DNA of 64,000 bases, taken from assembly GCA_973895155.1 (NCBI GenBank), contig OZ316892.1, forward strand, positions 5,704,001 through 5,768,000, in the 5' to 3' direction. This document shows positions 45,914 to 56,914 of this stretch, one piece after another. Below the pieces are notes generated by a model, which was not told where the DNA came from, searched no databases, and worked only from the letters and a program-made list of their open reading frames with translations. Within the stretch, counting starts at the first letter, position 1, and the number at the start of each line of letters is the position of its first letter. The position numbers and the translations under genes are program-made. Origin of the DNA: Marsupella aquatica (lineage: Eukaryota > Marchantiophyta).

Positions 45914-48900
45914 ATGATCATGGCCGGCAGGCTGGTCCCAGGCTCTCTTTATAACCTGAACTCCGGAAATGCACAAGTCGGGAACACTTTGCATGATCTC
46001 AACACTGTAGCCTCTAGGAATGGCGATCTTGAAGGCATCTCCGAGGTGGACCGAGATGCCACCGGTGGCGACAGCTTGGACCAAGAGGAGGACTCCAACT
46101 CGGGGGTACGTTTGCTTCTCTTGACAGTTTTTGGAACAATAGTTTCCATGACTGTTGATTCTTCACAATTCTTTCTGCAGACACCTTTAGGGCTCCAAGA
46201 ACATTATGCTTTGATTCTGCGCTCGGAGAGTTTGCCCCTCATATCCTTTTAGGTGAATGTTACGTTCACCCCAACCATTTATTAACTTCACCCCGATACT
46301 TCTATTTTTATGAATGCTTTTCTATCAATATTCCTATCTGCGGTTGATTAGAGATTGAGTTCTGAACATTACAGTACTGAGCAACGGGGAAATTAAATAC
46401 TATACTTTATGGCCGATGCTCATCCCTGGAATGCCCTTCGAAGGTAGTGCTGGGACGGCTAAAACCCAAATGCGGTGTAGTTGTCACATGATCAAAATCT
46501 ACTATTGTAGCTGTTCTGGGTTGCGGCGTGTGATTGAATGAATGCTCCATAAAAACATTTTGAAGGTTCACAGACTGATGTTGTCAGGGTGGGGTGTCCC
46601 AGTCATATGGGAACTCTCTTGCCTTGCAGGTTGTTAGTGGTCCAGAAACAGATCATTCGATGATACCAGAGGGAGACGACCCTCCGAGGTCTCCTTATGG
46701 TTTACTGAGTTTGAATGGTAAGATCATAGCATTTTATAGTTTTCTTCTCTTCGCTTTAATTGCTTTGCCCTGAGACACTTTTGCTGAAACGTTGCGCAAG
46801 TGATAAATGTAAGTATCGCACGAGAAACGAAGTTAGTCGCCTGTGGTTATGGTTCCTATTACATTCTTGACTAGAGGCAATCCAAACTGACCAGAAACAA
46901 ATGACATAATCAACAGGCTGGATGTATTTGTCACAGCTTCCAATCATTGAAACTATTGTTTTACTTTGACAGATGTTATACCAATCGAGACTGCGAGGGC
47001 CAGGTTTTTGCAAATTATCATTGATCATTTTATCATATATCATATTGTGGCGACACCAGAGTCACCCCCTGATATGAATTTTAACAGTCCCAACAGTAAG
47101 GAGAAGATGAAGAAGAGGAGGGCGAGGGACGTGGCTTACGAAGGGGATCCCCGGTACTTACTCCCTTTGACATTCGTGGCAAATTTGTATGAAACCTTGA
47201 TACACGAGGTGAATCAGCGCTTGGTCACTGTAGAGGGTATACACGAGAAGACAATGGGCGTGGCCCTCGAAGCAGCCGGGGGATTATACCGGCGACTTGT
47301 CAAGAAGTATCCAAAATCAGGTGAGGTTGTGATGGTGACAACGAAGCTCAGTATCTATGATTATACTACAATCACCTGACTGTGGAGCCTACAATTCGTG
47401 CCGTCAGAATATGCTGTTCTCCTTAATCCAATATGTTGTATATGTGGGTAGTCATTACCGTCAGTGTAGACTGTGGAGGAATTCTGCTGATGCTTTCCGG
47501 CTGACTTTCATCTTAGGGAGCCCAACAACCTTCAAGAGGAGAGAGATGGCCTCTGCACTGGAGGCAAGGACCAAATTCCCACAATTAGTAACAGGTGATG
47601 AAAAGCGCGTACGATTCGTGGTAGTTCATGGGCTGGAGCTGGTGGAGCGTCCTTCGTCTCTTCCTCCGGAGGATGCTGAGTGGTAAATATCTCTGTCTCT
47701 CGTCATACCGCTAAGCTGGCGATGCCCAGTCCATCTAGAACAGCTTGGTTCTCTGGAGTTAGAAATAGCTTTACAGTTATTGTTACCTCCCAATGGAATT
47801 TATGGTCAAATACCTGATTCGCTAAAGTCAATGAGTAGTGTATACTCCTAACCCGCCACTGTCCCCGAAGCAAACCTGGTGGATCCAGGTTACCATAATT
47901 AGTCAATAATGTTTTTAACATAGTTAAAAAGTGCTCTATTTTGTCCTGGCACAGGTTTGGGGACAGTGGTGGTTCAATTTGAATGCTTTACTTCCGTAGT
48001 GCTCTTATTTTCAAACAATGGCAGGTTCAAACGCTTGACGGGAAGGCATGAAGCTGCCATCTCACCAAGAGATTACAACTTCTTTTCCCCAAGGGTCAAA
48101 CATCGTCGTGCCCCTCAGCATTCACTTTCTAATGTCTCTGTTCTACCAGTAAGGATTCGTGGGAAACTTTAGTAGGGCTCCTTTCTGCTGTAATACTAGA
48201 ACATTTTGATGCCTTAACTAGACTCGCGTAGGTAGCCGAAGAATTATAGTTGCATATGAAGAGCAGTACAGGATAGGTCTTCAACGAAGGAACAGTTCGT
48301 TAGTTTGGAAGACTAGCTGATATTCCGTTTGTGTTGGCAGCCTTACCCTCCTTTGGATGCAGCTTCGGGGATGCCTCCACCCATCCGAGTTGGTCCGCAG
48401 GTATGGTCTAGCAACTGGGTTAGATTTTCTGCTCACTACTTTCTGAACAAAGCTCACAAGTGTAACGTCTAACTTCTATGTAGTGAGCCTTAGCAGATGA
48501 TAATTTAGTACATGTCGGCAAAAGTTTGTGATGAGTTCACTCTTTAAGATTCATAGCCTATCCTAAGTTTTAGTTACATTGTAAAGGTTCCTAGGCCTAT
48601 CAAGTGTTTTTGTGGCTGATCGGTGTCATGGATGATAACTCTTTTTCCACATGTTTCTACAGTTTCAAGTGCAAGATTCTGGAAGCATGGCTGCACGCTC
48701 ACCGGTAATGGCACTTTTGACTTACGGTGCTTTATTAGAGGCTTGCCGTCGGTTTTGCCGTGATGAGTTTTCTTACGTCCTCAGGATGCTCCTCGTCTAA
48801 TGAATAAATTGTTCCACTTTCCGAATGTGTGGCAGCCACTTAACGCTCAACAACAACAATCACACCAGCAACACCAATCTCATAGCTCTTCGCATTTACT

Positions 48901-49550
48901 CGCACCTCCACATACATCTCATGGTCAACATACACCCACACATCCCTCGCATTCAGTTCATGGGCCCCTTACTCCCCACGGACCTCATACTCAACATTTC
49001 CCTCACACTCCACCCCATGTTCAATCTCCAGTGCTGCACCCAGGCGGAGGTTCAATGATACTCGTTGGCTTGGTGAGTATTAGAATTTGCTTTGAAGATT
49101 TGAGTCGATTATTTTGGTGAAATCCTTGACAGTTGCAGAATTTGCATTCTAATACAGTGCATATGATGTGGTGAGAAAGCAGTTTTGGCTGTTTGTTGTT
49201 GAACAATGTCGTCCAGAGGACAGTTTAGGCCCCACTTATCACCGACGAAACCAGTGTTTCCGTTTTCCTCGTGTTTAATGCAGCATTACTTTTTTTTTAG
49301 GGTTGATGAGCGTCATGTACTGTATAAATTGAAAACCATTTAGCATTACATGAGGAGTAAACCATGCGATATGGATAAGTCTGGAAACATGTCGTCTTTT
49401 GATGGTTGGAATCTGTTGAAATGTGAGCAGGCACCAAACACTCCTGCAAAGTACTGCGATGAATGTGGAGCCCAATATTGGCGGGACACTTCAAAGTACT
49501 GCTCCGAGTGTGGAGCCAAGCGATTAGATAGGAACGTGAGCGGTCCTTGA
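45914..49550 (+). CDS. Plant protein of unknown function with His/Gln-rich region and C-terminal zinc ribbon (9 exons)
   Basis: Nine exons join in phase, each with GT-AG ends: 45914-46105, 46630-46717, 46973-47320, 47517-47682, 48025-48148, 48341-48400, 48663-48704, 48785-49072, 49431-49550, giving 475 residues. Residues about 94-285 are the conserved-looking core: VIPIETARARFLQIIIDHFI, a basic KKRRARD segment, FVANLYETLIHEVNQRL, GLYRRLVKKYPKSG and KRREMASALEARTKFPQL. Residues 341-436 are rich in His, Gln, Pro and Ser. The C-terminus has two CxxC knuckles (C445/C448 and C460/C463; YCDECG and YCSECG), a short zinc ribbon. It looks like a nuclear regulator or adaptor, but I cannot name the family. 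A possible extra exon at 46183 would introduce a stop and is left out. The second ATG at 45920 has the stronger context. Confidence 0.8.
47850..47974. repeat. Inverted repeat within intron 4 of the zinc-ribbon gene
   Basis: CCGCCACTGTCCCCGAAGCA (left arm) and ACAGGTTTGGGGACAGTGGT (right arm) share an 11-bp perfect stem, CCACTGTCCCC / GGGGACAGTGG, with additional pairing outside it. It could be a tiny fold-back insertion. Confidence 0.5.
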
Positions 49551-50929
49551 GATAGACTACGGAGCCAATGCTAACTGCAGCTTGGCATTGGAGTGAGATG
49601 TTCTAATTAGTCAAAAGGTTGGGGAATCACATTTTAGCCCTGCGCGTTACAGAGGATAATGAACAAGGCTAGTCTTCGTTCTAATTTCATGTGGGTGATA
49701 ATGATTCTGATTCCAGTGCGAGCGAGAAATCTCGTATAATCGAAACCGAACCTGTGTCAGGTGTCTTCTTTGCGTTTTTCGGCCCTCTACAGTCGGCAGT
49801 TCTTGCGTTTATTACACCTGTACGCATGGAGATTGATCAGCATCTAAGATGAAGATTGGCTTAGAGTGGGGAAATTCCTGTAACACCTCAGGCAGCGATT
49901 GTTCTCGATGGAGGATGGAACACTTTCCGAGGCATTTTCGAGATTTTCTTTGGTCTACAAACGGAGCGGCACAGCACAGCATAATATAGCCTCTAGATCT
50001 TCTTTGCTCTACGATGTGTCTTATCATTCCTTGGTCAACTGAATATGGTGGTATAGGTAGTGGACTAAAGAAGGGAGTGTCAACTGTAGAGGCGAAGATG
50101 AAGTGTCTTCTCGCTCAATGCGCATCTCTCAAGCTAAGACCCATTAAAGGGCATGAGATGCTCAAGAATTGGGTGTCTCACCATTGTTCAATAACTAATC
50201 AATAGATATCAGTGACTTTGCCATCCATCTGAATCCTTTAGTGCACCACATTGGAGGCTTGCAAAGCTAGAAAATGTGGATGTACCTCTTGTAGATTTAG
50301 TTTGTACTCTGGTTTTTAATCATCAGTGTCTTTTTGTTAGCACAACCTCTTGTCTACCTAGTTTTTCTAGGTGGGGTTGGGTGTCAGTCTTTTCTTCATT
50401 GGGTTTGGTTTGGTCCTCTGGTCATTTTTCCTGTTTTCTCTTGTTCTACTTTCTCTTGTTAGCACTTTTTCAGTGAATTTGTTTGTCCCGGCGTCAACAT
50501 CAGGACTGCTTCTGAATCACAAGTCAAGTCTTCAAACAAGGCTGAAGCTGACCTCCATGTTTGCCAAAAGGCTAAAATGGACTCCTGTAACCTGGATGCC
50601 ACCTAAACCCTGTTTTCTGCCCAGATGCATATTGCACAGGTGAGTGAATGTGACAGAACTAAAGATAATTATCTTCATAAATCTGTGGCTTTCTCAATAT
50701 TAGATTCCTTGGAAGATCGTTTGAAGATGTCTCTAAGTGACCATGAAACTCCTAATTCTGTTGCATACAATTGAAGGTCTAAATTTGATGACAAACAACT
50801 TTGGGAGATGTGAAGAATGTTAGCAAGTGACATTGTAAAGGGTGTCACAGGCCATCCGGGTTGTATAGTTCACAAGCTGCTGGGTCCAGCTTGTTTTCAG
50901 CTTCTCTTCAAAGATAGATTTTTTCAAGT
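49551..50929. other. Gene-less stretch, includes the 3' region of the zinc-ribbon gene
   Basis: The first few hundred bases are the likely 3' UTR. T-rich sequence at 50280-50490 has a faint likeness to the retroelement 3' tails at 38-39 kb in reverse. No gene seen. Confidence 0.35.
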
Positions 50930-51725
50930 ACTAAGTAGATTATGAGTTTCAGAATTTCTTAAATTTTTTAATGAACTTAAAAGTGATAAATTTAGTTGAA
51001 TTTTGAGTAGATTATGAATTTCTAATATTCTCTAACTTTCAAATGAGTGTGACATTGAGAAATTTTATCAAATACTAAAGTTATCATAAATTTCTTTAAC
51101 TTTTTAATGAACTTAAGAATGATAAATTTAGTTGAGTTTTGAGGAGATTATGAATTTCCAATATTCTCTAGCTTTCAAATGAGTGTGATATTGAGAAATT
51201 TTATAAGTACTAAAGTGATTATGTGTTTCTAAACTTCTCTAGTTTTGGATCCATTTCAAATTCTACAATTGGAGATTTTTTTCCATGAATTTTTTTGTCT
51301 CAAATAATTTTGTCTCAAACAGTTTCTCTCTCTTAGTCTGTGTGTGTAGGGATTGATGTTAATTATGGTTGCCTTGGTAAGTTTGGCAACTGTTTCAAAT
51401 ATCAAATATTGACTTGTTCATTTTTGAAATTTATTTTTTGTAGAATATGATTTATTTTATGGTTTGAATAAAATCAAAATCAAAATAAAATTATTAGTGG
51501 CAGCAATTTTACCTCAATCTTTTTGTCTTTTGATTTGTTTGTCAATTTTGTTTACATTCTCTTTTATTGCATGGCGACCTAATTTTTACATAAAACTTGT
51601 CACAAACACGAATGCAGAAGGTTATTTTATCCAAAAAAAAGTCTCTTCATGTTTGCAGCATGTCACTATGATGTGGAGTGTTGTGGAGCCTGGAATTTTG
51701 AAAATGACCTCTAAACAGGTCATAA
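50930..51725 (+). repeat. Dispersed repeat family D, copy 2 (blocks A-B and C collinear)
   Basis: Starts with two drifted ~180-bp repeats around GAGTAGATTATGAATTTC and AAATGAGTGTGA, then TAATTATGGTTGCCTTGG (block B), then block C with CACAAACACGAATGCAGAAG and GGAGCCTGGAATTTTG. Blocks A-B are inverted relative to C in the copy at 40.3-41.4 kb. No reading frame of interest. Confidence 0.65.
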
Positions 51726-51774
51726 ACAGGTTTTAGATAAGAACCCCAACCCAAACATCATTATCATACCTAGC

Positions 51775-51960
51775 CCGGAAAAAGATTACCGGGCAAGACT
51801 TTATGGGCACAAAGATTACTGGGCAATACTTTCTGGGCACAAAGACAAAAATGATGTGGGGCAAGATTTTCTGGGCACAAAGATTACATGGCAAAACTTC
51901 CTGGGCACATGGTTATGGAAATGGTGGCACACACCTATAACCCACAGTACTTGAAGGGCC
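51775..51960. repeat. GGGCAAGA / TTTCTGGGCACAAAGATTA repeats, cluster 1
   Basis: Four or more copies of TTTCTGGGCACAAAGATTAC-like units followed by CACATGGTTATGGAAATGG and GTGGCACAC. The same string of motifs returns at 52440-52650. Confidence 0.65.
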
Positions 51961-52081
51961 GCCCAAGGGGCCGATGAGGCTGGAAATGGCTCATTTACGC
52001 AGACCAGAAGGAGAGGGGAACTGGTCTTCAATACCCAGAAGACTTTAGGTCAAATTCATTTTTGGATTATTTTGTGTAGGG

Positions 52082-52176
52082 TAACCCATCCCCAAGAGGG
52101 GGTAATGGGATGTAATCCCAGAGGAAGCTGAGCCCGAGGGGGTTACATCCATTATCCCCAAGTGGGGATGAGTTAA
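52082..52176. repeat. 34-bp near-perfect fold-back (MITE-like hairpin)
   Basis: Left arm 52082-52115 (TAACCCATCCCCAAGAGGGG...) and right arm 52143-52176 (TTACATCCATTATCCCCAAG...) are reverse complements apart from a few mismatches and one offset base; the loop is 27 bp. Each arm also contains the smaller palindrome CCCC-AAG-GGGG. Fits a minimal inverted-repeat element, or a hairpin RNA if transcribed. Confidence 0.6.
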
Positions 52177-52439
52177 CGAGTGTAAAGCCTGAGTGAATTT
52201 TTACAAAACATTTGGTTCAGTTTGACATAGTAAAAGTCTGATCAGTCACTGTTTGTCACTTGCAATTACCCTGTTTCTCATTCACATTTCATAATCCCCA
52301 GGCCAAGCTGGCTCAGGGTTCCGTGGTTTCACCTGGGGTAATGTCTCAAAACTTGGTACACAGATACAAAGAAAAAAAATTCACGAGGGGTTTACTTTCA
52401 GTGTGAGAATCTGATTTTCTTTCCTATGCCTTTCTTTCT

Positions 52440-52650
52440 GACAGGAAATTACCGGGCAAGACAAAGATTCGGGGCAAGATTTTCTGGGCACAAAGATTCC
52501 GTGCAAAACTTTCTGGACACATGGTTATGGAAATGGTGGCACGCACCTATGACACACCTTTCTTCCAGACAAGAAATTACCGGGCAAGACTTTCTAGGCA
52601 CATGGTTATGGAAATGGTGGGACACAGCTGTAACCCACCTTTCTTCCTGA
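52440..52650. repeat. GGGCAAGA / TTTCTGGGCACAAAGATTC repeats, cluster 2
   Basis: Two ~85-bp units, each with GAAATTACCGGGCAAGAC, CACATGGTTATGGAAATGGT, a CA-rich stretch and ACCTTTCTTCC. It lies immediately upstream of the first AIG1-like gene and so may overlap its promoter. Confidence 0.65.
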
Positions 52651-53089
52651 CAGGAATTACGGCCTCCCCCCACGATCCAGCCACCTGACTCTCGCGCGCA
52701 CTCACGTACTCGCCTGCGCTCACGTTCGCCTCCCCTCCGATTCCGCTCGCCTGCAATGATTTTGCTCGAAGCTCCTGATCTTCGTCCTTTGACCCTAACG
52801 TTGTGATGGTGAGTGCGACAATGGCCGTAAAGTTTTCGACAGCAGCAGCAGGGTTTCAACCATCTACTACTGCCGTCGGTGCTTCGTCGTCTGGATTCCC
52901 TTCTGCTCCAGTGTTGAGATCAGGACGGAACAGCAGCTGAGCCGCTTCAAAGTAGTTGGCCCCGGTCTAATATCATTTTACATCAATCTTCTCCTCGTCT
53001 TGCTGTTGATGTTGCAGCTGATGTCTACAGATTTTGGTTCTGTCAACTGCCGCTGGAATGTTTTGGACTGCAGCCTCCGATGAACACCA
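52651..53089 (+). promoter_or_regulatory. Upstream region and leader of AIG1-like gene 1
   Basis: GC-richer than the repeats to its left, with CTCGCGCGCACTCACG-type sequence at 52690-52740 and an ATG-containing stretch (52806-52860). A leader exon is possible (donor-like GTGAGTG at 52809). No TATA box stands out. Confidence 0.3.
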
Positions 53090-54688
53090 ATGCTTGGATG
53101 CGCATTCCCTACGAACCGCTCAGCTGCCAGGAGCTTTCAGGATCGAGTCTACCATCAAAAGCTGTTTGCTGACTTGCAGAGAGAATTGAGAGAAGTATGT
53201 GAGTGTACAACCAAAGAGACCCAGTGCTTCGATGCTCACACGGACTATTGCTTTAATGCCACGATGGCTAGCGAGGAAGCGGTGATTGTGGTTGTGGGAT
53301 GTGAGACGGAATACAAGGCCCGTGTTGCAGACGCTCTCGCTAAATGGCGTAGAGCATCGGAAACCGAAACTACGAAAGGCGGAGTTCGCATTTTTCGGAG
53401 GGAATCGTCCCCTGACGCAGTAGTTATAGACACTACACCTTTGGCAGACCACTTTTCTGAGTGGGTAGAGGCTGAACAGTGGATTTCGTTGAATGGGTTA
53501 AGGAGGTTGTTTGGGAAGCTAATTTGTGTGATATGTGTCCTTCCACTTCAAGTCGGTCCAGAAGACGCAAGACACAGCGAGTTTGCAATTCAGCCTTTCA
53601 AAGGGATGCATATACTGGGGCACATTTTCGCAGAGCGGAAACGAAACATTCTGATTCTGGCGAAGTTAGAAGGCACCAACGACAGAGTAGCTCTGAGGTC
53701 AGGAGTCATAGATGCTCTCCAACGAGACGGATATGTGAAGAGCAATATTTTCTTTGAGAACATGGGTGCAGAAGATATGATCCTGACTGTCAGGACGACG
53801 CTAGAACGCAGTGCTTTTCAGTGCAAAAGCTCAAACGAGTATTCAGGCACCACAATACAGTTCCGTCTCAAAGAAGTGACATCGAAATGCAAAGATCGCG
53901 ACAGATATGGGTGTTGGGGCCCTGAGCGAGTGATTTTACTGGGGAGGACGGGGAGCGGGAAGTCTACTCTTTATCAAATGCTTACCAAGGGAGGGCTTGA
54001 CCCTTCCTCAAAGTCCGCTGCAAGCTCAAGTATCAGAGGAGAAACCAAAGCAGTAATGCGTGGGGAAGGACGAGGCTGGTACGTGATTGACACGCCAGGC
54101 TTTGGGGAGCTGAAAGACAAACGGAGCACCATATCCACGGAAGAAGCACAAATGAGAATCAGAAAATATGTTCAGTACATTGAGGGTACTTACTCTCATT
54201 TTATCTACGTCGTAATGAAGGATCGAATCGACATGTTGGACAAGAAACTCTGGTCATTCTTTCAAGTTCTCTTCGAGGAAGGACATAATTTCACGGTCGT
54301 GGTTTCCAACGCAACCCAGACTTGGGTGGACCGAAACATATCAGCTTTACAGACAGATTTCACTGGCTGCGAGAATTTTCTCAGCGGGGAATTCCCTCCG
54401 ACGGCAACCGATGATGGCGAGTGGGAGGCAGAGCTGGAGGAGGTGCGAGGAGAATCATTAAAACGCCTTGAGGACGAGCTCGCCAGTCTCTCCAGATTCG
54501 GCATCTCCAACGACGTAAACGACATCTCAAGAAGAACTACTCAAAATGATATGAGTCGGAGCGATAGTTTTTGGAAAGTTGGAGTCGTCCTTGGTGCCCA
54601 AAAAATTGCGGCTGGTATTGTTAGAACACAGGAAAGGTTGTACGACATGCTGAAGGTCGATGAAAAATTCGTTCTGTTGCCGGAGTAA
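53090..54688 (+). CDS. AIG1-like GTPase 1, with a second degenerate G-domain-like N-terminal half
   Basis: Single-exon frame of 532 residues. The C-terminal half is an AIG1/GIMAP-type GTPase: P-loop GRTGSGKST at residues 285-293, G3 DTPGFGE at 334-340, and the AIG1 helix stretch YSHFIYVVMKDRIDMLDKKL; the G4 position reads SNATQTWVD, lacking the usual TxxD aspartate. The N-terminal half (about 60-250) has the order of a decayed G domain: VIVVVGCETEYKARVADAL where a P-loop would be, AVVIDTTPL like G3, ILILAKLEGTND like G4. It could be a pseudoGTPase fused to the active one. A better start may be the ATG at 53264 (ACGATGGCT, M59), giving 474 residues. No membrane anchor. AIG1 proteins are induced by pathogens in some plants and form nucleotide-dependent oligomers on membranes in animals; the role here is inferred. 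Confidence 0.8.
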   Translation: MLGCAFPTNRSAARSFQDRVYHQKLFADLQRELREVCECTTKETQCFDAHTDYCFNATMASEEAVIVVVGCETEYKARVADALAKWRRASETETTKGGVRIFRRESSPDAVVIDTTPLADHFSEWVEAEQWISLNGLRRLFGKLICVICVLPLQVGPEDARHSEFAIQPFKGMHILGHIFAERKRNILILAKLEGTNDRVALRSGVIDALQRDGYVKSNIFFENMGAEDMILTVRTTLERSAFQCKSSNEYSGTTIQFRLKEVTSKCKDRDRYGCWGPERVILLGRTGSGKSTLYQMLTKGGLDPSSKSAASSSIRGETKAVMRGEGRGWYVIDTPGFGELKDKRSTISTEEAQMRIRKYVQYIEGTYSHFIYVVMKDRIDMLDKKLWSFFQVLFEEGHNFTVVVSNATQTWVDRNISALQTDFTGCENFLSGEFPPTATDDGEWEAELEEVRGESLKRLEDELASLSRFGISNDVNDISRRTTQNDMSRSDSFWKVGVVLGAQKIAAGIVRTQERLYDMLKVDEKFVLLPE

Positions 54689-54904
54689 CGGCAAGTCTTG
54701 TGGTTACAGGTGTCCTACCAGAAGCAATTCAATCTGTTCTTCCATGTATGATATGATAAACTCACTACGAAAGTGGGGACAACTTTGCCAAACTTTTGTA
54801 GTTGCACTACAACACCGCCCTTGTTTTTTTTCTCCCTTATTTGAAGGAAGAACATCGCTCCCTTTTTTTTTGTATTGGACTGAAATGAGGAAGAACATTT
54901 AGGA

Positions 54905-55220
54905 GATTCTCCCCACCCCAATAGTGACATACATACATTCATTGTAGTAACCAATTTCAGGGGTGAGCCCCCACTCTCCCATCTAAATAGTGACATACAT
55001 TGTTGCACAGAACCCAGGTGTGAGCCCCCACTGTCCCCATCCCAATAGCTACATACATTGTTGTAGAGAACCCATTTCAGGGGTGAGCCCCCACTCTCCT
55101 CAGCCCAATAGTGACATACATTCATTGTGGAGAACCCATTTGAGGGGTGAGCCTTCACTCTCCTCACCCCAATAGTGAACTACATTCATTATAGAGAACC
55201 CATTTCAGGGGAGAGCCCCC
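54905..55220. repeat. Minisatellite, ~62-bp unit, about 5 copies
   Basis: GGGTGAGCCCCCACTCTCC, CCCAATAGTGACATACATTC and GAGAACCCATTTCAGGGG recur in order with starts at about 54961, 55019, 55081 and 55145. It begins about 215 bp after the stop of AIG1-like gene 1, so it may be part of that transcript's 3' UTR or just beyond it. Confidence 0.85.
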
Positions 55221-55299
55221 ATGGATTCAAGAGCACCAAGAGAGTACCAGAGTATTAAATCAAGGCCACAAAGTACACAACCAAGGGCCTAGTAGATAA

Positions 55300-55500
55300 T
55301 CAGAACTCCCATCCACTACCCACAAATTCCATCCCACCCACACACATCCACACCCTCCCATCCACTACCCACAAATTCCATCCCACTCACACACATCCAC
55401 ACCCCTATGTGAGGGGGGGGGGGGGGGGGTTGAATATGGGACCATTAAGGTTGAGGCTAATCCTCTAGCCAATTGACCTCATACATAGCCAATTGACCTC
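55300..55500 (-). mobile_element. tRNA-derived SINE head (copy 3) with duplicated flank and poly-G tract
   Basis: On the minus strand GTCAATTGGCTAG (55465-55478) and CATATTCAACCCC (55425-55437) can serve as A and B boxes. Next to the B box lies a pure G tract (about 55409-55428) and then two copies of a ~49-bp unit with CCACTACCCACAAATTCCAT and CACACACATCCACACCC. The layout agrees with the SINE-like segments at 15.0 and 27.8 kb. Confidence 0.4.
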
Positions 55501-55725
55501 ATACATTTTTATGTCAATCTGCCTTAGAACATGTGTTTCCTTTTATAGCTATTATAAGTTTCTTCCCTAAATCTTTGTCATATCTTTTTTGATCTCGTTA
55601 TACATTCCTCTTAATCTGTGTTAGGTATCTTATGTTTAAAGAATCTTACTATAAAAACGCCAACTGAAGTCTACTGTGAAAATCCTAGATCTAGAGTGAA
55701 GACTCTAGACCATAACTCTATGGTC

Positions 55726-56001
55726 ATCATGTGTATGTGAAAAACTCATATGGATGTGCATACAAAAAGAATAATATGCACATAAAGAAGAATGGTATAT
55801 TATATATAACAATTAAAATGGTAGTTTTTTTTATCATTTTATTAACCTTCAAAGAATATGGCTATCATGTGCTTGTGAAAAAGTCATATGGATGCACATT
55901 CAAGAATGATGTGCACATAAAGGAAAATGATCTACTATATATGATTATTAAAATGATGAGTTTTTTTATAATTCTATTTACATTCAAAGAATATGAATAG
56001 A
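55726..56001. repeat. Two 138-bp tandem units that keep an open frame
   Basis: The units 55726-55863 and 55864-56001 share TCATATGGATG, ATAATATGCACATAAAG-like, ATTAAAATG and TTCAAAGAATATG in order. The period is a multiple of three, so a plus-strand frame (55731-56000) reads through both and repeats a 46-residue segment with hydrophobic FFIILLTFKEY. There is no start context or family; probably satellite DNA. Confidence 0.6.
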
Positions 56002-56914
56002 GAATATATATTCTGATGACATTTTTATTGTCTTCTCCGCTATTCACGTTCAAAGAATGGATAGTCGGGGCTAGTTTTAGTATGGATATTGACAATCAAA
56101 CTAGGACATTGAGTAGTAACTCATGCTAGGGAGCTGGGAATGGAGCTATGTGATGGAGCAGGCTAACTTGGGAAGGTTTGGGAGATGCATTTTTTGGTCT
56201 GCACCTCTCTTCACTTTCAAAGAATGGGGGAATTAGTGTGAATTTGGGCTAGTTAGATCTAAAACATGCAGCATAGGGTGTAACTCTGCCATGTGCCTAC
56301 AAGTTGAATATAATTTCCATATCAGGTAAACCCCAAAACTGTTGAAAAGAGTTTTCATATCAAGGTAAAACCAATTTTTATATTATATATCTGAGTGTGT
56401 TGAAAATAATTTGAAAGTGAAGCCTGGATAGACCTCCATGTTGGAGACACTGCTCTTGTGGACCACATTTTGGTGGGTCCATACTTAGGAGTTTTGGGCT
56501 TCTAAGATGATTATGAACCTTAAATAATCTTTAGTTTTTTGTCTGCAAGGAAACTAAGTAGAGAAGCCCTAATATGTCATATTAACTCAATGAAAATTAA
56601 TCTAATAAGATTCCATGATGAATACCTCCACCAAAATGGCCAAAAATTTACCATTGCTTTGATGGAAGTATAGCTCACCTACTCCTCTAGCACATCCTAA
56701 AAACTAAAAAATATTTGAATTTATGAACATCAAGTTATTACAATTAATCTCAAATTTTGGGAAATGTGGTAGAGAAACCTTTTGGTCCATGGGAGCATTA
56801 TTTTCAAAGAATTTCCATAGGAAGGTAAACCCAATTGTTATTTTCTACATGCGAGTGTGTTCCTTCATTTTCAAAGAATTTCCATAGCAAGGTAAACCCA
56901 ATTGTTATTTACGG
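56002..56914. other. Gene-less stretch with short duplications
   Basis: AT-rich. TTTTCAAAGAATTTCCATAG followed by AAGGTAAACCCAATTGTTAT is duplicated (about 56811-56850 and 56870-56908). No gene seen. Confidence 0.4.

Noticed and set aside
46183-46252. Extra exon of the zinc-ribbon gene after the acceptor at 46181-46182
   Set aside because: In the required phase it ends in a TAG before any good donor; skipping it keeps the frame open.
54715-55167. 150-codon minus-strand frame with repeated ESGGSPLKW-like units
   Set aside because: It is the translation of the 62-bp minisatellite and has no family likeness.
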